Assembly (NCBI GenBank): GCA_029762755.1
Contig: JARVGH010000003.1
Location: 124,001 to 188,000, forward strand
Direction: 5' to 3'
Source of the DNA: Candidatus Bathyarchaeum tardum
Lineage (GTDB): Archaea; Thermoproteota; Bathyarchaeia; Bathyarchaeales; Bathyarchaeaceae
DNA length: 64,000 nucleotides
The notes under the pieces were generated by a model. The model was given only the letters and a program-made list of their open reading frames with translations, had not been told where the DNA came from and did no database searches. The position numbers and the translations under genes were made by a program. Positions 52,024 through 61,586 of this stretch are shown here, piece by piece (the stretch's first letter is position 1; the number at the start of each line of letters is the position of its first letter).

Positions 52024-52227
52024 TTATTCTCTTACTCTAACAAACTTTTTTTTTCGGCTTTTAAAATAACTTGTATATTTTTTAAAAATTTCAATCAATC
52101 CCTTGGTTTTTAGGGTGGGTATTGCTCCCCACATTTGCTTTGGCAAATTAGTTGTTTGAACTTCGCCAGAATTTTTAATAAAACTATACGTTTTCTTTTC
52201 CATTTTACCTAATTTTTGTATATTCAC
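52024..52227 (-). CDS. small winged-helix protein
   Basis: About 67 residues; EKKTYSFIKNSGEVQTTNLPKQMWGAIPTLKTKGLIEIF fits helices 1-3 of a compact winged helix and FKSRKKKFVRVRE a basic wing or tail. The GTG at 52227 has GAGGTGA 5 bases upstream; the GTG at 52236 is part of that ribosome site. Function unknown; DNA or RNA binding is likely. It is translationally coupled to the 34-residue gene. Confidence 0.6.
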   Translation of the reverse strand: MNIQKLGKMEKKTYSFIKNSGEVQTTNLPKQMWGAIPTLKTKGLIEIFKKYTSYFKSRKKKFVRVRE

Positions 52228-52495
52228 ATTTTTCACCTCGAAATTATCAGAAAATTTTTGTCTACATGATTCTAGGATACGAACAATTGACTAGCACGTA
52301 AAAGCAACGTTTTGGAATTTTCTGACTTTTCATCAATTTAGCCGATTTGCATGCAACCTAATACAAATATGTTCTAACTGGCTCTTCGACTAATACTATA
52401 ATTATTCTCAGGATATTTTATAAAGCTTGTTTGAAGTAAAAAAATTGTTCGCTCACTCTGTTTTCTTTGTTTCTGATATGTTTTGACACTATTTG

Positions 52496-53419
<924 letters not shown>

Positions 53420-53462
53420 TTACACCAGACAACTCTTGTAAATTCACAAATAAATGCTTAAT

Positions 53463-54512
53463 CTATCCAATCACTGAATCCACAGTCATGTTAAGGACAA
53501 TCTCTGCAATGTCCATGGAATATTCTGCTATTCGCCTCACACTTTCAATTACTAATCGGATGTTGGTTGCTTCTTCTATGTTTGTTTCTTTTGACGAAAG
53601 AAGCGCCTTCTTTTCTAACTCAACTATGCTGTTTGCTTTTGTGATGACCCTGTCGGCCATTTCGTAATCTCTTTTAAACAACGATTCGATGGAAGTTTCA
53701 AAGCAAGAAATTGCAACCCTATTCATTTCTTGAATTGCATCTACAAATTCCTCATCTAATGGTTTTTTGAGGAGTAGTACATTTTTTGCAATGTTCGTGG
53801 CGTGGTCGGCGGTTCTTTCAACCATTTTAGTTATTAATCTGTATCCAAGGCAATCGTTTGAATTTTTCAATCCAATTTCTGTTACTATTCTTGGGTTCCG
53901 AATTGCCATTTTCAACTGCCGAATTATATACAAATGAAATCTATTAACTTCATAATCTGTAGCCCTAACAAATTCTGCTAACTGATGGTCACCATTTTTC
54001 AGCGCAGTTATTGCATCTTTGTGCATAGATGATGTTATAATTGTCATCCGTCGTAATGCACTTGGAACTGACAATTCAGGATAACTCAATAAAACTTGTA
54101 ATGTCAAGGCAGTGGATGTGTCAGTTACTATTTCTGTTCCAACAAGCATGTTTCGGGCAAAGGTTTTAAGGTCGCTTCTTTGGGTAGACAAAATTTCTTT
54201 TTGGTTTTTAGCTCTAATGTGAATTATGTTGTAACCCAACAAATACACAGAAACAGTTTTTCTAATTATTTCATCTGAGTTGTCTTCTGAGCTAACTGTA
54301 ATCATTGCTTCTTCGGATTTTTCGGGTCGTGCAATTTCTGGAGGCAAAACTTCTAAACTTCCATTTTCTTCTTGGCGGATGAGTAATGGGCTGCCTTTTT
54401 CTAATCTGTTTTGGGTAACCCACTTTTTCGGCAATGAGATTACGTATGTAGAGCCTCCAGTTATCTGGAGTTTACGTGTTTCCTCATTTTGACTATGTTG
54501 AGAATGACCCAA
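53463..54512 (-). CDS. AbrB-type DNA-binding domain fused to PhoU domain, probable phosphate regulator
   Basis: A 349-residue protein. Residues 12-55 form a SpoVT/AbrB-like fold (RKLQITGGSTYVISLPKKWVTQNRLEKGSPL); residues 125-340 are two PhoU repeats (MTIITSSMHKDAITALKNGDH, LITKMVERTADHATNIAKNVL, SVRRIAEYSMDIAEIVLNM) with metal-binding E/D-rich helices. Located head-to-head with pstS, it is probably the transcriptional switch of the phosphate-uptake operon. TTG start with GGAG 6 bases upstream. Archaeal pst operons commonly carry this fused regulator. Confidence 0.88.
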   Translation of the reverse strand: MGHSQHSQNEETRKLQITGGSTYVISLPKKWVTQNRLEKGSPLLIRQEENGSLEVLPPEIARPEKSEEAMITVSSEDNSDEIIRKTVSVYLLGYNIIHIRAKNQKEILSTQRSDLKTFARNMLVGTEIVTDTSTALTLQVLLSYPELSVPSALRRMTIITSSMHKDAITALKNGDHQLAEFVRATDYEVNRFHLYIIRQLKMAIRNPRIVTEIGLKNSNDCLGYRLITKMVERTADHATNIAKNVLLLKKPLDEEFVDAIQEMNRVAISCFETSIESLFKRDYEMADRVITKANSIVELEKKALLSSKETNIEEATNIRLVIESVRRIAEYSMDIAEIVLNMTVDSVIG

Positions 54513-54561
54513 TTCTAACTCCTTCGTAGATTCAAAGTACCTTGTACAATTGTATTTTTCC

Positions 54562-54598
54562 TATATAGTTTATATATATTATGTAGGAAAACTATATA
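54562..54598. promoter_or_regulatory. divergent pst promoter region with 10-bp inverted repeat
   Basis: TATATAGTTT (54562-54571) and AAACTATATA (54589-54598) are perfect inverted copies 17 bases apart. TTTTCCTA and TAGGAAAA add a second inverted pair. The repeats overlap TATA-like sequences on both strands between the AbrB-PhoU gene and pstS, so one protein bound here would control both. A good candidate Pho operator. Confidence 0.5.
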
Positions 54599-54641
54599 CT
54601 TTTTGCGAGTTTCTTACAAATCAAAAAACTAGGTGAAGAGT

Positions 54642-55583
54642 TTGATTATGAAATCAACTAAAGGCATATCAACAATGATTGCACTCATAGGCATGATAGC
54701 CCTTCTAATAGTAGGTTTTGTAGCTGGTTCTGCATTAAATTCAGGAACAAATGAATTCTCTGGTGAATACCCTGAAGACAGCGAATGGAGAACAGATTCT
54801 ATCAGTATTGCTGGCTCAACAACAGTTCTACCTGTAGCTAATACTGCAGCAGTAGAATTCATGAACATGTACACGGGAACCACAGTAACTGTTCAAGGTG
54901 GAGGCTCCGGTACAGGTTACGCCTCAGCATTGGACGGTACTGTTAACATCGGTATGGGTTCTCGTGGTCCTAAACAATCAGAAATTGACACAGGAGACAT
55001 TTGGCTAACTCCAATAGCCCTTGACGCGGTATGTGTTGTAGTAAACCCATCAGTAGGCAGCAACGTTGAACTAACTCTGGAAGAAGTCGCTATGATCTTC
55101 GCCGGAGAATACACAAACTGGAACCAAGTTGACTCCAGTCTACCTAACGCAGAAATCTATGTTGTTGTCCGAGAATCTGGATCTGGAACCCGAGGAACCT
55201 TCGAAGAATACACCATCGATAAATACGGTCTCGACATTGACAGCACAATGGTCCACGAACAACCAAGCAACCCTGCAGTAAGAAACGCAGTAAGCTCCAC
55301 TCCTAACTCTATTGGATATATCGGTTTCGGATTCTTGACAAATGACATAGTGGCTGTATCACTAGCTGCAGAAGAAGGATCAGTATATATTCCTGCAACT
55401 TTAGAAAACATTCAAAACGGACTTTACCCAATTTCACGATTTCTCTATTTCATTACCGGAAGCCCAGTTGAAAGCGGCTCATTAGCTGACAGATTTATCT
55501 CATTTGTTCTCAGTGAAGACGGACAAAACATCGCAGAAAACGAAGGATACCTTAGAATGCCTGCAAACTATAACTATCCATAA
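54642..55583 (+). CDS. pstS: phosphate ABC transporter substrate-binding protein
   Basis: Binds phosphate outside the cell. About 313 residues: ISIAGSTTVLPVANTAAVEFM (the phosphate-loop signature of PstS), VQGGGSGTGYASALDG, ESGSGTRGTFEEY, and a C-terminal FVLSEDGQNIAENEGYLRM. The N-terminus is KSTKGISTMIALIGMIALLIVGF, which resembles a class III (pilin-like) signal with a K-G cleavage site. TTG at 54642 is 5 bases after AGGTGA; ATG at 54648 is an alternative. First gene of pstSCAB-phoU. Confidence 0.92.
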   Translation: MIMKSTKGISTMIALIGMIALLIVGFVAGSALNSGTNEFSGEYPEDSEWRTDSISIAGSTTVLPVANTAAVEFMNMYTGTTVTVQGGGSGTGYASALDGTVNIGMGSRGPKQSEIDTGDIWLTPIALDAVCVVVNPSVGSNVELTLEEVAMIFAGEYTNWNQVDSSLPNAEIYVVVRESGSGTRGTFEEYTIDKYGLDIDSTMVHEQPSNPAVRNAVSSTPNSIGYIGFGFLTNDIVAVSLAAEEGSVYIPATLENIQNGLYPISRFLYFITGSPVESGSLADRFISFVLSEDGQNIAENEGYLRMPANYNYP

Positions 55584-55618
55584 AAGTCTGAACAACTATT
55601 TACAAACAGGATGTTCAG

Positions 55619-56524
55619 ATGAAAATGAGCAACAAAACGCTCAAAAAACTTTCTTTCTTTTTTTCTAATCTTAAATCTCAACCTATGACAATTGTTCTTT
55701 TTGTTTGTGCTTCAATTTCTATAGTTATTTTGTTTTTGATGCTCTTTTTTGTCGCCAGCGAAGGCGCTTTAGCATTTTCACAATTTGGACCTGACCTACT
55801 TTTGGGTATGCAATGGAACCTTGGAAAAAACATTTTTGGTGGGTTCCCTCTTTTGGTCGGTTCCCTAATCATAACTTTTGGTGCTCTGCTTATTGCAATT
55901 CCAATTGGAGTTAGCACCGCCGTATTCGTTTCCGAAGTTTTACCCTTTTATTTACGAGATCCCATTAAATCAATAATTGAACTTTTAGCATCTATCCCTT
56001 CAGTAATCTATGGTTTCATAGGTTTGCTGATAGTGGTTCCGTTTATTTCGGACTTTTTTGGTATTCCATCGGGGCAAACAGCGTTAACGGCATCTTTAAT
56101 TTTGTCTCTTATGACGATTCCCACAATTGTTAGTGTTTCTGGTGAGATAATCTCTGCTGTCCCAAAAGATTTCAAAGAAGCTGCCCTTGGTCTAGGAGCT
56201 ACAAAATGGGAAACCATCAAAACTATAGTTATACCCATTTCAAAATCTGGAATCTTAGCAAGTATAATGCTAGGTTTTGGACGAGCTATTGGAGAAACCA
56301 TTGCTGTTTCTATGGTTGCAGGTAACCGAGCTCAAGTTCCAACAAGTTTCTTAGATTCAGTTTACACTATTCCTTCTTTTATTGCAACCCATATGGGTGA
56401 AGCTGCATTAGGCAGCCTCGAATACAGCGCCCTTTTCGGGTTAGGGCTTATTTTACTTATTATCACTTTTATTGTGAACACTTTGGCTGACATTGTTGTA
56501 AAACGAGGTGCCCAACATGGGTAG
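55619..56524 (+). CDS. pstC: phosphate ABC transporter permease
   Basis: A 301-residue permease with six membrane helices. FGALLIAIPIGVSTAVFVSEVLP, IELLASIPSVIYGFIGL and the EAALGLGATKWETIKTIVIPISKSGILASIMLGFGRAIGETIAV loop that docks with PstB are diagnostic. Its stop overlaps pstA by eight bases. ATG start with AGGATG upstream. Confidence 0.94.
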   Translation: MKMSNKTLKKLSFFFSNLKSQPMTIVLFVCASISIVILFLMLFFVASEGALAFSQFGPDLLLGMQWNLGKNIFGGFPLLVGSLIITFGALLIAIPIGVSTAVFVSEVLPFYLRDPIKSIIELLASIPSVIYGFIGLLIVVPFISDFFGIPSGQTALTASLILSLMTIPTIVSVSGEIISAVPKDFKEAALGLGATKWETIKTIVIPISKSGILASIMLGFGRAIGETIAVSMVAGNRAQVPTSFLDSVYTIPSFIATHMGEAALGSLEYSALFGLGLILLIITFIVNTLADIVVKRGAQHG

Positions 56525-57350
56525 CCCAACAAAAGAAAGAATATTTTTCTTTGCCCTTGGCGTTCCAGTGGTGATTTGTTTACTGGCATTCTTCTGGATT
56601 GCTGCCGCTCTTTTAACTGGAGTTGGGACCCTAAATCTGGAACTGATAACAACAAGTGCCCTTAGAGGTGGACTTTTTGAAATGATTGTAGGAACTGTGT
56701 ACCTTTTCATAGGTGCAACCGCAATTGCAGGTCCAATAGGAGTTTTTGCCGCAATTTACCTTGTAGAGTACGCACCCGCTGGGAAGGCCACTCGCATCAT
56801 TGATCAAGCAATTAACAACTTAGCTGGTGTACCCTCCATAATCATCGGTTTGTTTGGGTATACCTTGTTTAGTCGCCAACTTGGGTTTGGTATTTCTCTT
56901 CTATCTGGATGGCTGACCCTTTCTTTGATGATTCTTCCAATCGTAATACGGGGTTCAGAAGAAGCCATCCGTATCGTTCCTACTTCATTCAAACAAGCTG
57001 CGTTAGCGCTAGGGGCAACAAAATGGAAATCCATCAGTCTAACAACTTTGATTGCTGCTGCCCCTGGTGTAGTAACAAGTTTAATTTTGGGCATTGCTCG
57101 TGTCGCAGGAGAGACAGCTGCAATACTGTTTACTTCTTCCGTATTGATAACCAGGGGCTTACCTAGTTCGCCGTTTGAGCCTGTGATGACGCTTTCTTTT
57201 AATATGTATGTTAAAATTGTTGCACAGGGAGAATCTCCAGACAGCGTTTTTGGAATTGCTTTGATTCTCTTCTTTATTGTTCTTTCTTTCTCGCTTGTAG
57301 CAATAATACTACGAGTATACTACAGGAGGAAACAACCATGGCTAGATTAA
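56517..57350 (+). CDS. pstA: phosphate ABC transporter permease
   Basis: A 277-residue permease related to Pst[48 protein letters not shown] and [43 protein letters not shown] match PstA. The ATG at 56517 has GAGGTG 6 bases upstream; a GTG at 56508 is less likely. It overlaps pstC, showing coupled expression, and ends 22 bases before pstB. Confidence 0.94.
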   Translation: MGSPTKERIFFFALGVPVVICLLAFFWIAAALLTGVGTLNLELITTSALRGGLFEMIVGTVYLFIGATAIAGPIGVFAAIYLVEYAPAGKATRIIDQAINNLAGVPSIIIGLFGYTLFSRQLGFGISLLSGWLTLSLMILPIVIRGSEEAIRIVPTSFKQAALALGATKWKSISLTTLIAAAPGVVTSLILGIARVAGETAAILFTSSVLITRGLPSSPFEPVMTLSFNMYVKIVAQGESPDSVFGIALILFFIVLSFSLVAIILRVYYRRKQPWLD

Positions 57351-57376
57351 ACAAAAAACAGGTGATTATTCTTTGA
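57338..57376 (+). other. 12-codon mini-ORF bridging pstA and pstB
   Basis: AGGAGGA precedes an ATG that starts a frame encoding [12 protein letters not shown] and ending at TGA overlapping the pstB TTG start. It overlaps the end of pstA. The strong ribosome site, which has no other good start, suggests a coupling device delivering ribosomes to pstB. A real peptide is doubtful. Confidence 0.3.
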
Positions 57377-58134
57377 GTCACGAAGACAAAATAGACATTA
57401 AACAACTAAATCTTTGGTTCGGAGAAAAACACGTCATCCGAGGTGTTGATCTGAAAATAAAAGCAAACACAGTAACCGCTATTATGGGTCCATCAGGATG
57501 CGGAAAATCAACAATGCTCCGAGCCATCAACAGGATGAACGACGTTATCAAATCTTGTAAAGTAACTGGGGACATTTTCATCAATGGAAAAAATGCCTAT
57601 GGAGATAATACCAACGTTTACGACCTAAGACGCCAAGTTGGAATGGTTTTCCAACGACCAAACCCACTCCCTAAGTCAATATACGAAAATGTTGCTTTTG
57701 GTCCAAAAATCCATAAAATGGCAAAAGGTAAAGAACTTGACAAAATTGTAGAAAAAAGTTTGCGCGCAGCAGTATTATGGGACGAAGTTCAAGATCGTCT
57801 AAATGACAGTGCTTTTGACCTTTCTGGTGGACAACAACAACGTTTGTGTATTGCCCGTGCATTGGCAGTAGATCCAGAAATCATTCTCATGGATGAACCT
57901 TGTAGCGCCTTAGACCCTGCAGCAACAGCTAAAATTGAGCAACTAATAAGAATCTTATCCAACGATTATACTGTTGTGATCGTTACTCACAACATGCAGC
58001 AAGCTTCGCGAGTTTCTGACTATACGGTGTTCTTGTATCTGGGGAAAATAATCGAGGAAGGCGCAACAAAAGGCATCTTTGAGAACCCGAAACACGAGTT
58101 AACTGAACAGTATATTACTGGAGAATTTGGTTAG
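57373..58134 (+). CDS. pstB: phosphate ABC transporter ATP-binding protein
   Basis: A 253-residue ATPase. Walker [10 protein letters not shown] near residue 38, [18 protein letters not shown] (PstB-specific Q-loop region), signature [16 protein letters not shown], Walker [14 protein letters not shown], and [17 protein letters not shown]. All match PstB closely. TTG start with GGTGA 7 bases upstream. Followed by phoU. Confidence 0.96.
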   Translation: MSHEDKIDIKQLNLWFGEKHVIRGVDLKIKANTVTAIMGPSGCGKSTMLRAINRMNDVIKSCKVTGDIFINGKNAYGDNTNVYDLRRQVGMVFQRPNPLPKSIYENVAFGPKIHKMAKGKELDKIVEKSLRAAVLWDEVQDRLNDSAFDLSGGQQQRLCIARALAVDPEIILMDEPCSALDPAATAKIEQLIRILSNDYTVVIVTHNMQQASRVSDYTVFLYLGKIIEEGATKGIFENPKHELTEQYITGEFG

Positions 58135-58144
58135 GTGAATAAAA

Positions 58145-58786
58145 TTGAAAAGATTAATTGACGCAGGATTAGAACAGTTAGCAGGAATGCTTTTTCATAT
58201 GGGAGAGCTTGCCCAAAAAACTGTTTCCTTATCGATAATGAATTACATAGATGGTACTCACGCTCCCGAACAGGTGAAAAGTCTTTCCGACACATTGTCT
58301 TCTATGTCAGAGCCAATTGAAGATATGGTTTTCGAAATCATGTCCCGATTTCAACCTGTTGCTTCTGATCTTCGAATTCTAAGATCATACATGAAAATCT
58401 GTTATGATTTCCGACGTTACGGACGATACGCTCTTGATATCTCCAAAATCTACGAACGTATCCGTGAAGCAGGACATTGTGACCCATCCTTACACAAAAC
58501 CATTGAAAAAATGGGGATAGAAACTCTGGAAATGGTCGGAACAAGCATAGAAGCCCTAAGAAATCACGATGCAGAACTTGCAAAAACCTTGACTAAACGG
58601 GAAAAATGTGTTGACAAACTCTATTACAGCTATCTTGACAAACTGATTGAGACAAAAACCACGACCGGCTGTACTATCTCAAGTTTGCTTGTTGTTCGGT
58701 ACCTTGAAAGAATAGCTGACCATGCGACCTACATTGGTGAGTCGATTGTCTATCTTGCAACTGGAGAAAAAACTAGATTAAGATAA
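58145..58786 (+). CDS. phoU: PhoU family phosphate-signalling protein
   Basis: A 213-residue all-helical protein with two PhoU motifs: SEPIEDMVFEIMSRFQPVASDLR in the first half and VRYLERIADHATYIGES at the end, giving the E/D-x3-D metal sites. Likely negative regulator of the Pst transporter. Located 10 bases after pstB. Confidence 0.88.
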   Translation: MKRLIDAGLEQLAGMLFHMGELAQKTVSLSIMNYIDGTHAPEQVKSLSDTLSSMSEPIEDMVFEIMSRFQPVASDLRILRSYMKICYDFRRYGRYALDISKIYERIREAGHCDPSLHKTIEKMGIETLEMVGTSIEALRNHDAELAKTLTKREKCVDKLYYSYLDKLIETKTTTGCTISSLLVVRYLERIADHATYIGESIVYLATGEKTRLR

Positions 58787-58813
58787 AATAAAAATTGGAA
58801 AGGAGGGAAAAAA

Positions 58814-59482
58814 ATGGCTAAGAAAAGTTATGCTTGGTTTGAAAGAAGCCGCAGAACAAAACTGTTAGATTTAGCTCAAGAACAGATAACTAAAGCTCTT
58901 GATACTGCGAATTTGCTTCATGATGCGATGGAGAAAATTTCTAAAGCAAAAGTAGCTGAAGCTCGAAAACCGATTGAAAAACTGTTTACGGTAGAAGAAG
59001 AAATTGACCACCTTCGAACTGAAGTTTTCAAGGAACTGTCCAAAGGAGCAGCAATGTTTGCTGACTACAGAGAAGACATACTTCATCTTGTAAAACGCCT
59101 TGACACGTTTGCTGACCACGTTAAAGATGCTGCACGTTGCATAGTGATGCTTGGAGACTACCCGATTCCTGCTGAATTGTGGAATAAAGTTCTTTACATA
59201 ACTGCAACTATTGTAGATTGTGCAACTGCCCTTCGTACGAGTATTGAAAACATATCTCCAAACCCAACTGAAGCTGTCAAAGGCGCAAATAAAGTTGAAG
59301 AGATTGAAGCTGGAATTGACAGAGAATATCTTGCAACCAAATCGTTATTCATTAAATACGGTGACGATGTTAACAGCGGTGCGTTGATAATCTTTGACGA
59401 CCTGATTGAGTTCCTTGAAGAAGCAGCTGACATGTGTGCGGATACCGCAGATTACATAGTTACCCTAGCAAGTTCAGATTAA
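58814..59482 (+). CDS. DUF47/PhoU-like protein
   Basis: A 222-residue helical protein. FTVEEEIDHLRTEVFKELSKGAAMFADYREDILHLVKRLDTFADHVKDAAR and DLIEFLEEAADMCADTADYIVTLA match DUF47, a PhoU relative often paired with Pit-type phosphate transporters. GGAGGG lies before the ATG. Here it closes a pst operon, so it may act with PstABC or a Pit transporter outside the window. A hairpin with T-tract follows. Confidence 0.88.
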   Translation: MAKKSYAWFERSRRTKLLDLAQEQITKALDTANLLHDAMEKISKAKVAEARKPIEKLFTVEEEIDHLRTEVFKELSKGAAMFADYREDILHLVKRLDTFADHVKDAARCIVMLGDYPIPAELWNKVLYITATIVDCATALRTSIENISPNPTEAVKGANKVEEIEAGIDREYLATKSLFIKYGDDVNSGALIIFDDLIEFLEEAADMCADTADYIVTLASSD

Positions 59483-59491
59483 ACTGAACTC

Positions 59492-59513
59492 AAGGGAACC
59501 AAATCCCTTTTTT
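59492..59513 (+). terminator. terminator after the pst operon
   Basis: AAGGGA (59492-59497) pairs with TCCCTT (59504-59509) across a 6-base loop, then TTTTA. A second hairpin, AGTTCAG/CTGAACT (59471-59490), lies just upstream across the stop codon. Together they mark the operon end. Confidence 0.6.
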
Positions 59514-59756
59514 ATTCTTTATTTTGATTTTCTCAAGGTGTATATGTCTCAATATATTATTTAGGGTTCTATATAGTATTTGGATAACGTGAATATGCTG
59601 TCTTGCCATTCTATAAGTTGTGGTTAAAGTGGTAAAAGTAAAAAACAAGAAAACAAAAAAATTTAACCCAAAACCGAGTGAACCTTGGTACTTTCCTCAT
59701 GTCTGAAAACAAGTGGGATTAAATTTAATGTTAACTTGACTTTTGGGGTGAATTTG

Positions 59757-59967
59757 ATGAGTTTTGAAGATGTGGAACTTCTAAAAAACAGCTTTACGTT
59801 GTATGCTGTTCCAGTAAAGCCTTTTGTTGCATCAAAAACTCTTTAGTAGTTCAAAAAAGAAACACAACCTACGCGCGTGTAGTTGTAAATGTTCCTTATG
59901 GTGCAAAATATCATTTCAAAATGTTGTTATTATCGGTGTTTTCAAAACTGAAGAATATACATAGATG
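59757..59967 (+). pseudogene. probable decayed small gene
   Basis: ATG with a strong GGGGTGA ribosome site opens MSFEDVELLKNSFTLYAVPV, stopping after 29 residues at TAG (59844). A shifted frame from 59849 reads RNTTYARVVVNVPYGAKYHF and stops at 59967. The two pieces together look like one short protein broken by a stop and a frameshift. No family is recognised. The rest of the 557-base gap (59483-60039) contains only the pst terminator and pyrI promoter. Confidence 0.35.
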
Positions 59968-59982
59968 AATTTCTAGAAACAA

Positions 59983-59994
59983 TATATATAAATA
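59983..59994 (+). promoter_or_regulatory. TATA box of pyrI
   Basis: TATATATAAATA is 46-57 bases before the pyrI TTG, predicting a leader of about 25 bases. This shows that pyrI is transcribed independently of pyrB. Confidence 0.5.
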
Positions 59995-60039
59995 AATTCT
60001 TAACTCAAATGTGGTATACTTTATCCTGTGGGCTGTTAA

Positions 60040-60504
60040 TTGTCTGAAACAACTTTGCGTGTATCCAAAATCAAGGACGGTACCGTGATAGATCACATCA
60101 CTGCCGGTCATGCTTTGGAGGTTCTAAAAATTTTGGGAATCACGGACCCTGTCAAAAGTGTTGTAACTGTTGGCATTAATGTTCCTAGCAAAACCTTTGG
60201 TTTGAAAGACATGGTGAAAATTGAAGGCAGAGAACTCAAAGCCCACGAAGTCGACAAAATCGCTTTGTTGGCTCCCCATGCAAGCATCAACATTATCAGA
60301 AACTACAAAGTTGTAGACAAACAACTAGTAAAACTGCCCAATATAATACGGGAAACCGTCAAATGCACAAACCCTGCATGCATTTCAAATAGTAACGAAC
60401 CCGTCAAATCAACGTTTTATGTGGACAACGAAGAACCTTTGTGCCTAAGATGCCATTACTGCGGTTACATAATGGAACGCCAAGACATCCCTAAACAGTT
60501 CTAA
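60040..60504 (+). CDS. pyrI: aspartate carbamoyltransferase regulatory subunit
   Basis: A 154-residue subunit that gives aspartate carbamoyltransferase its nucleotide control. The allosteric domain opens LRVSKIKDGTVIDHITAGHALEVLKILG; the Zn domain has Cys at CTNPAC and CLRCHYCG, four ligands as expected. TTG start. pyrB lies 7 kb away in the opposite orientation with the pst cluster between, so the usual operon has been broken up. Confidence 0.95.
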   Translation: MSETTLRVSKIKDGTVIDHITAGHALEVLKILGITDPVKSVVTVGINVPSKTFGLKDMVKIEGRELKAHEVDKIALLAPHASINIIRNYKVVDKQLVKLPNIIRETVKCTNPACISNSNEPVKSTFYVDNEEPLCLRCHYCGYIMERQDIPKQF

Positions 60505-60595
60505 AACCTATTTGATGTCGTTAAACATCTGGTTTTAGTTGATTTTCGATTCATAACTGTTATGAACCAAAATATGGTGTCTCTATTGTGGTTCA

Positions 60596-61066
60596 ATGAC
60601 GATTTCTACAAAAGAAGAGTTGCAGTTTCTGCTTCATCGGGCATTAGAAATCGAAAAAGATTTTGAATCAATTTCTGTTTGGAAATGCTTTGTTTGTATA
60701 GGTTCAAAGTATCGACCTACTGTTCTTACGTTGGCGCGAGACTCTCATAATCATAGGCTTGATTTGGAAAAATTGTTGAAAACCCTTAACTTGGATCCCC
60801 CTACTGATGAGATTCCTGAAGGATCCTTCAATTTTGAAGGCATGCTGGACAATGAAATCCTTCAAAAAATTGTTGAAAACGACCAGATAGTTGCTGACTT
60901 GTATGCTGAAGTGGCGAAAAAAACTGATCCTAAGCTTGTGGCGGCGTTGTTGGGTGATGAAAATGTATCCATTTTCTATGATTTGCTGAAGTGCCTGGTT
61001 GAGGATGAAAATAGGCACGTTAACATGGTAAAGTCTGTCACTGGCGATATTGTTCGTGTTCAATGA
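60596..61066 (+). CDS. ferritin-like helical protein
   Basis: A 156-residue helical protein with E/H spacing of the ferritin-like fold: LEIEKDFESI, ARDSHNHRLDLEKLL, NDQIVADLYAEVAKK and LVEDENRHVNMV. EKDFE...SHNHR and LYAE...DENRH suggest a di-metal site across four helices, distinct from the gene at 2134. The cysteine pair CFVC in helix 1 is unusual. Role unknown; iron or oxidative stress is the family expectation. Confidence 0.65.
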   Translation: MTISTKEELQFLLHRALEIEKDFESISVWKCFVCIGSKYRPTVLTLARDSHNHRLDLEKLLKTLNLDPPTDEIPEGSFNFEGMLDNEILQKIVENDQIVADLYAEVAKKTDPKLVAALLGDENVSIFYDLLKCLVEDENRHVNMVKSVTGDIVRVQ

Positions 61067-61161
61067 GTTTTGTTGATTATATCAACGTTTTTATTACTAA
61101 ACAGTAATGTTTATATCTTTTATAATGGTTGTTACTTGTAGGTAATATAGGACGAGGTTGT

Positions 61162-61572
61162 ATGACATTAAAACTCCAGCTAGTGCGTGACGGAAAAATA
61201 GTTCTAGAAGTTCCCTTATCGCTGATGGACTGGCCAAAAGAACAACTTGAAACAGAATTCGAAGCTTTCGAAGATGATTTTGAGCGCTTCTCCAGTATGT
61301 TTGATGCCTTATCCAATCAAACTCGCCTACGGATGATGCGCCGATTAGTTCAAGACGAAAACATTACCATGAATTTTGCTGGTTTCATGAAAGATCTGGA
61401 TTTGAATCCAAAAACTGTCTGGGAAAACTCAAGAAAATTAAGTGACGGCGGATTTTTAACAAAAACCGGACGAGGAACATATAGCTGCTCTGAATTTGGA
61501 CAAACAACTTTTCTTACTTTAAGCCTCGCCTTACGTCGCCTGTTAGAATCGTTAAATGAAGAAAATGTTTAG
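61162..61572 (+). CDS. winged-helix regulator linked to Hsp20
   Basis: About 136 residues. Residues 1-35 form a beta-rich stretch (LKLQLVRDGKIVLEVPLSLMD), then an acidic helix, then a winged helix (SSMFDALSNQTRLRMMRRLVQDENI...NPKTVWENSRKLSDGGFLTKTGRGTY). The ATG at 61162 has GAGG upstream; an ATG at 61129 is less likely. A TATA-like TTATATC (61109-61115) is about 50 bases before. It is followed 14 bases later by an hsp20 gene, so it may be the heat-shock regulator of that operon; inference. Confidence 0.75.
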   Translation: MTLKLQLVRDGKIVLEVPLSLMDWPKEQLETEFEAFEDDFERFSSMFDALSNQTRLRMMRRLVQDENITMNFAGFMKDLDLNPKTVWENSRKLSDGGFLTKTGRGTYSCSEFGQTTFLTLSLALRRLLESLNEENV

Positions 61573-61586
61573 GAGGTGAAAGACAC

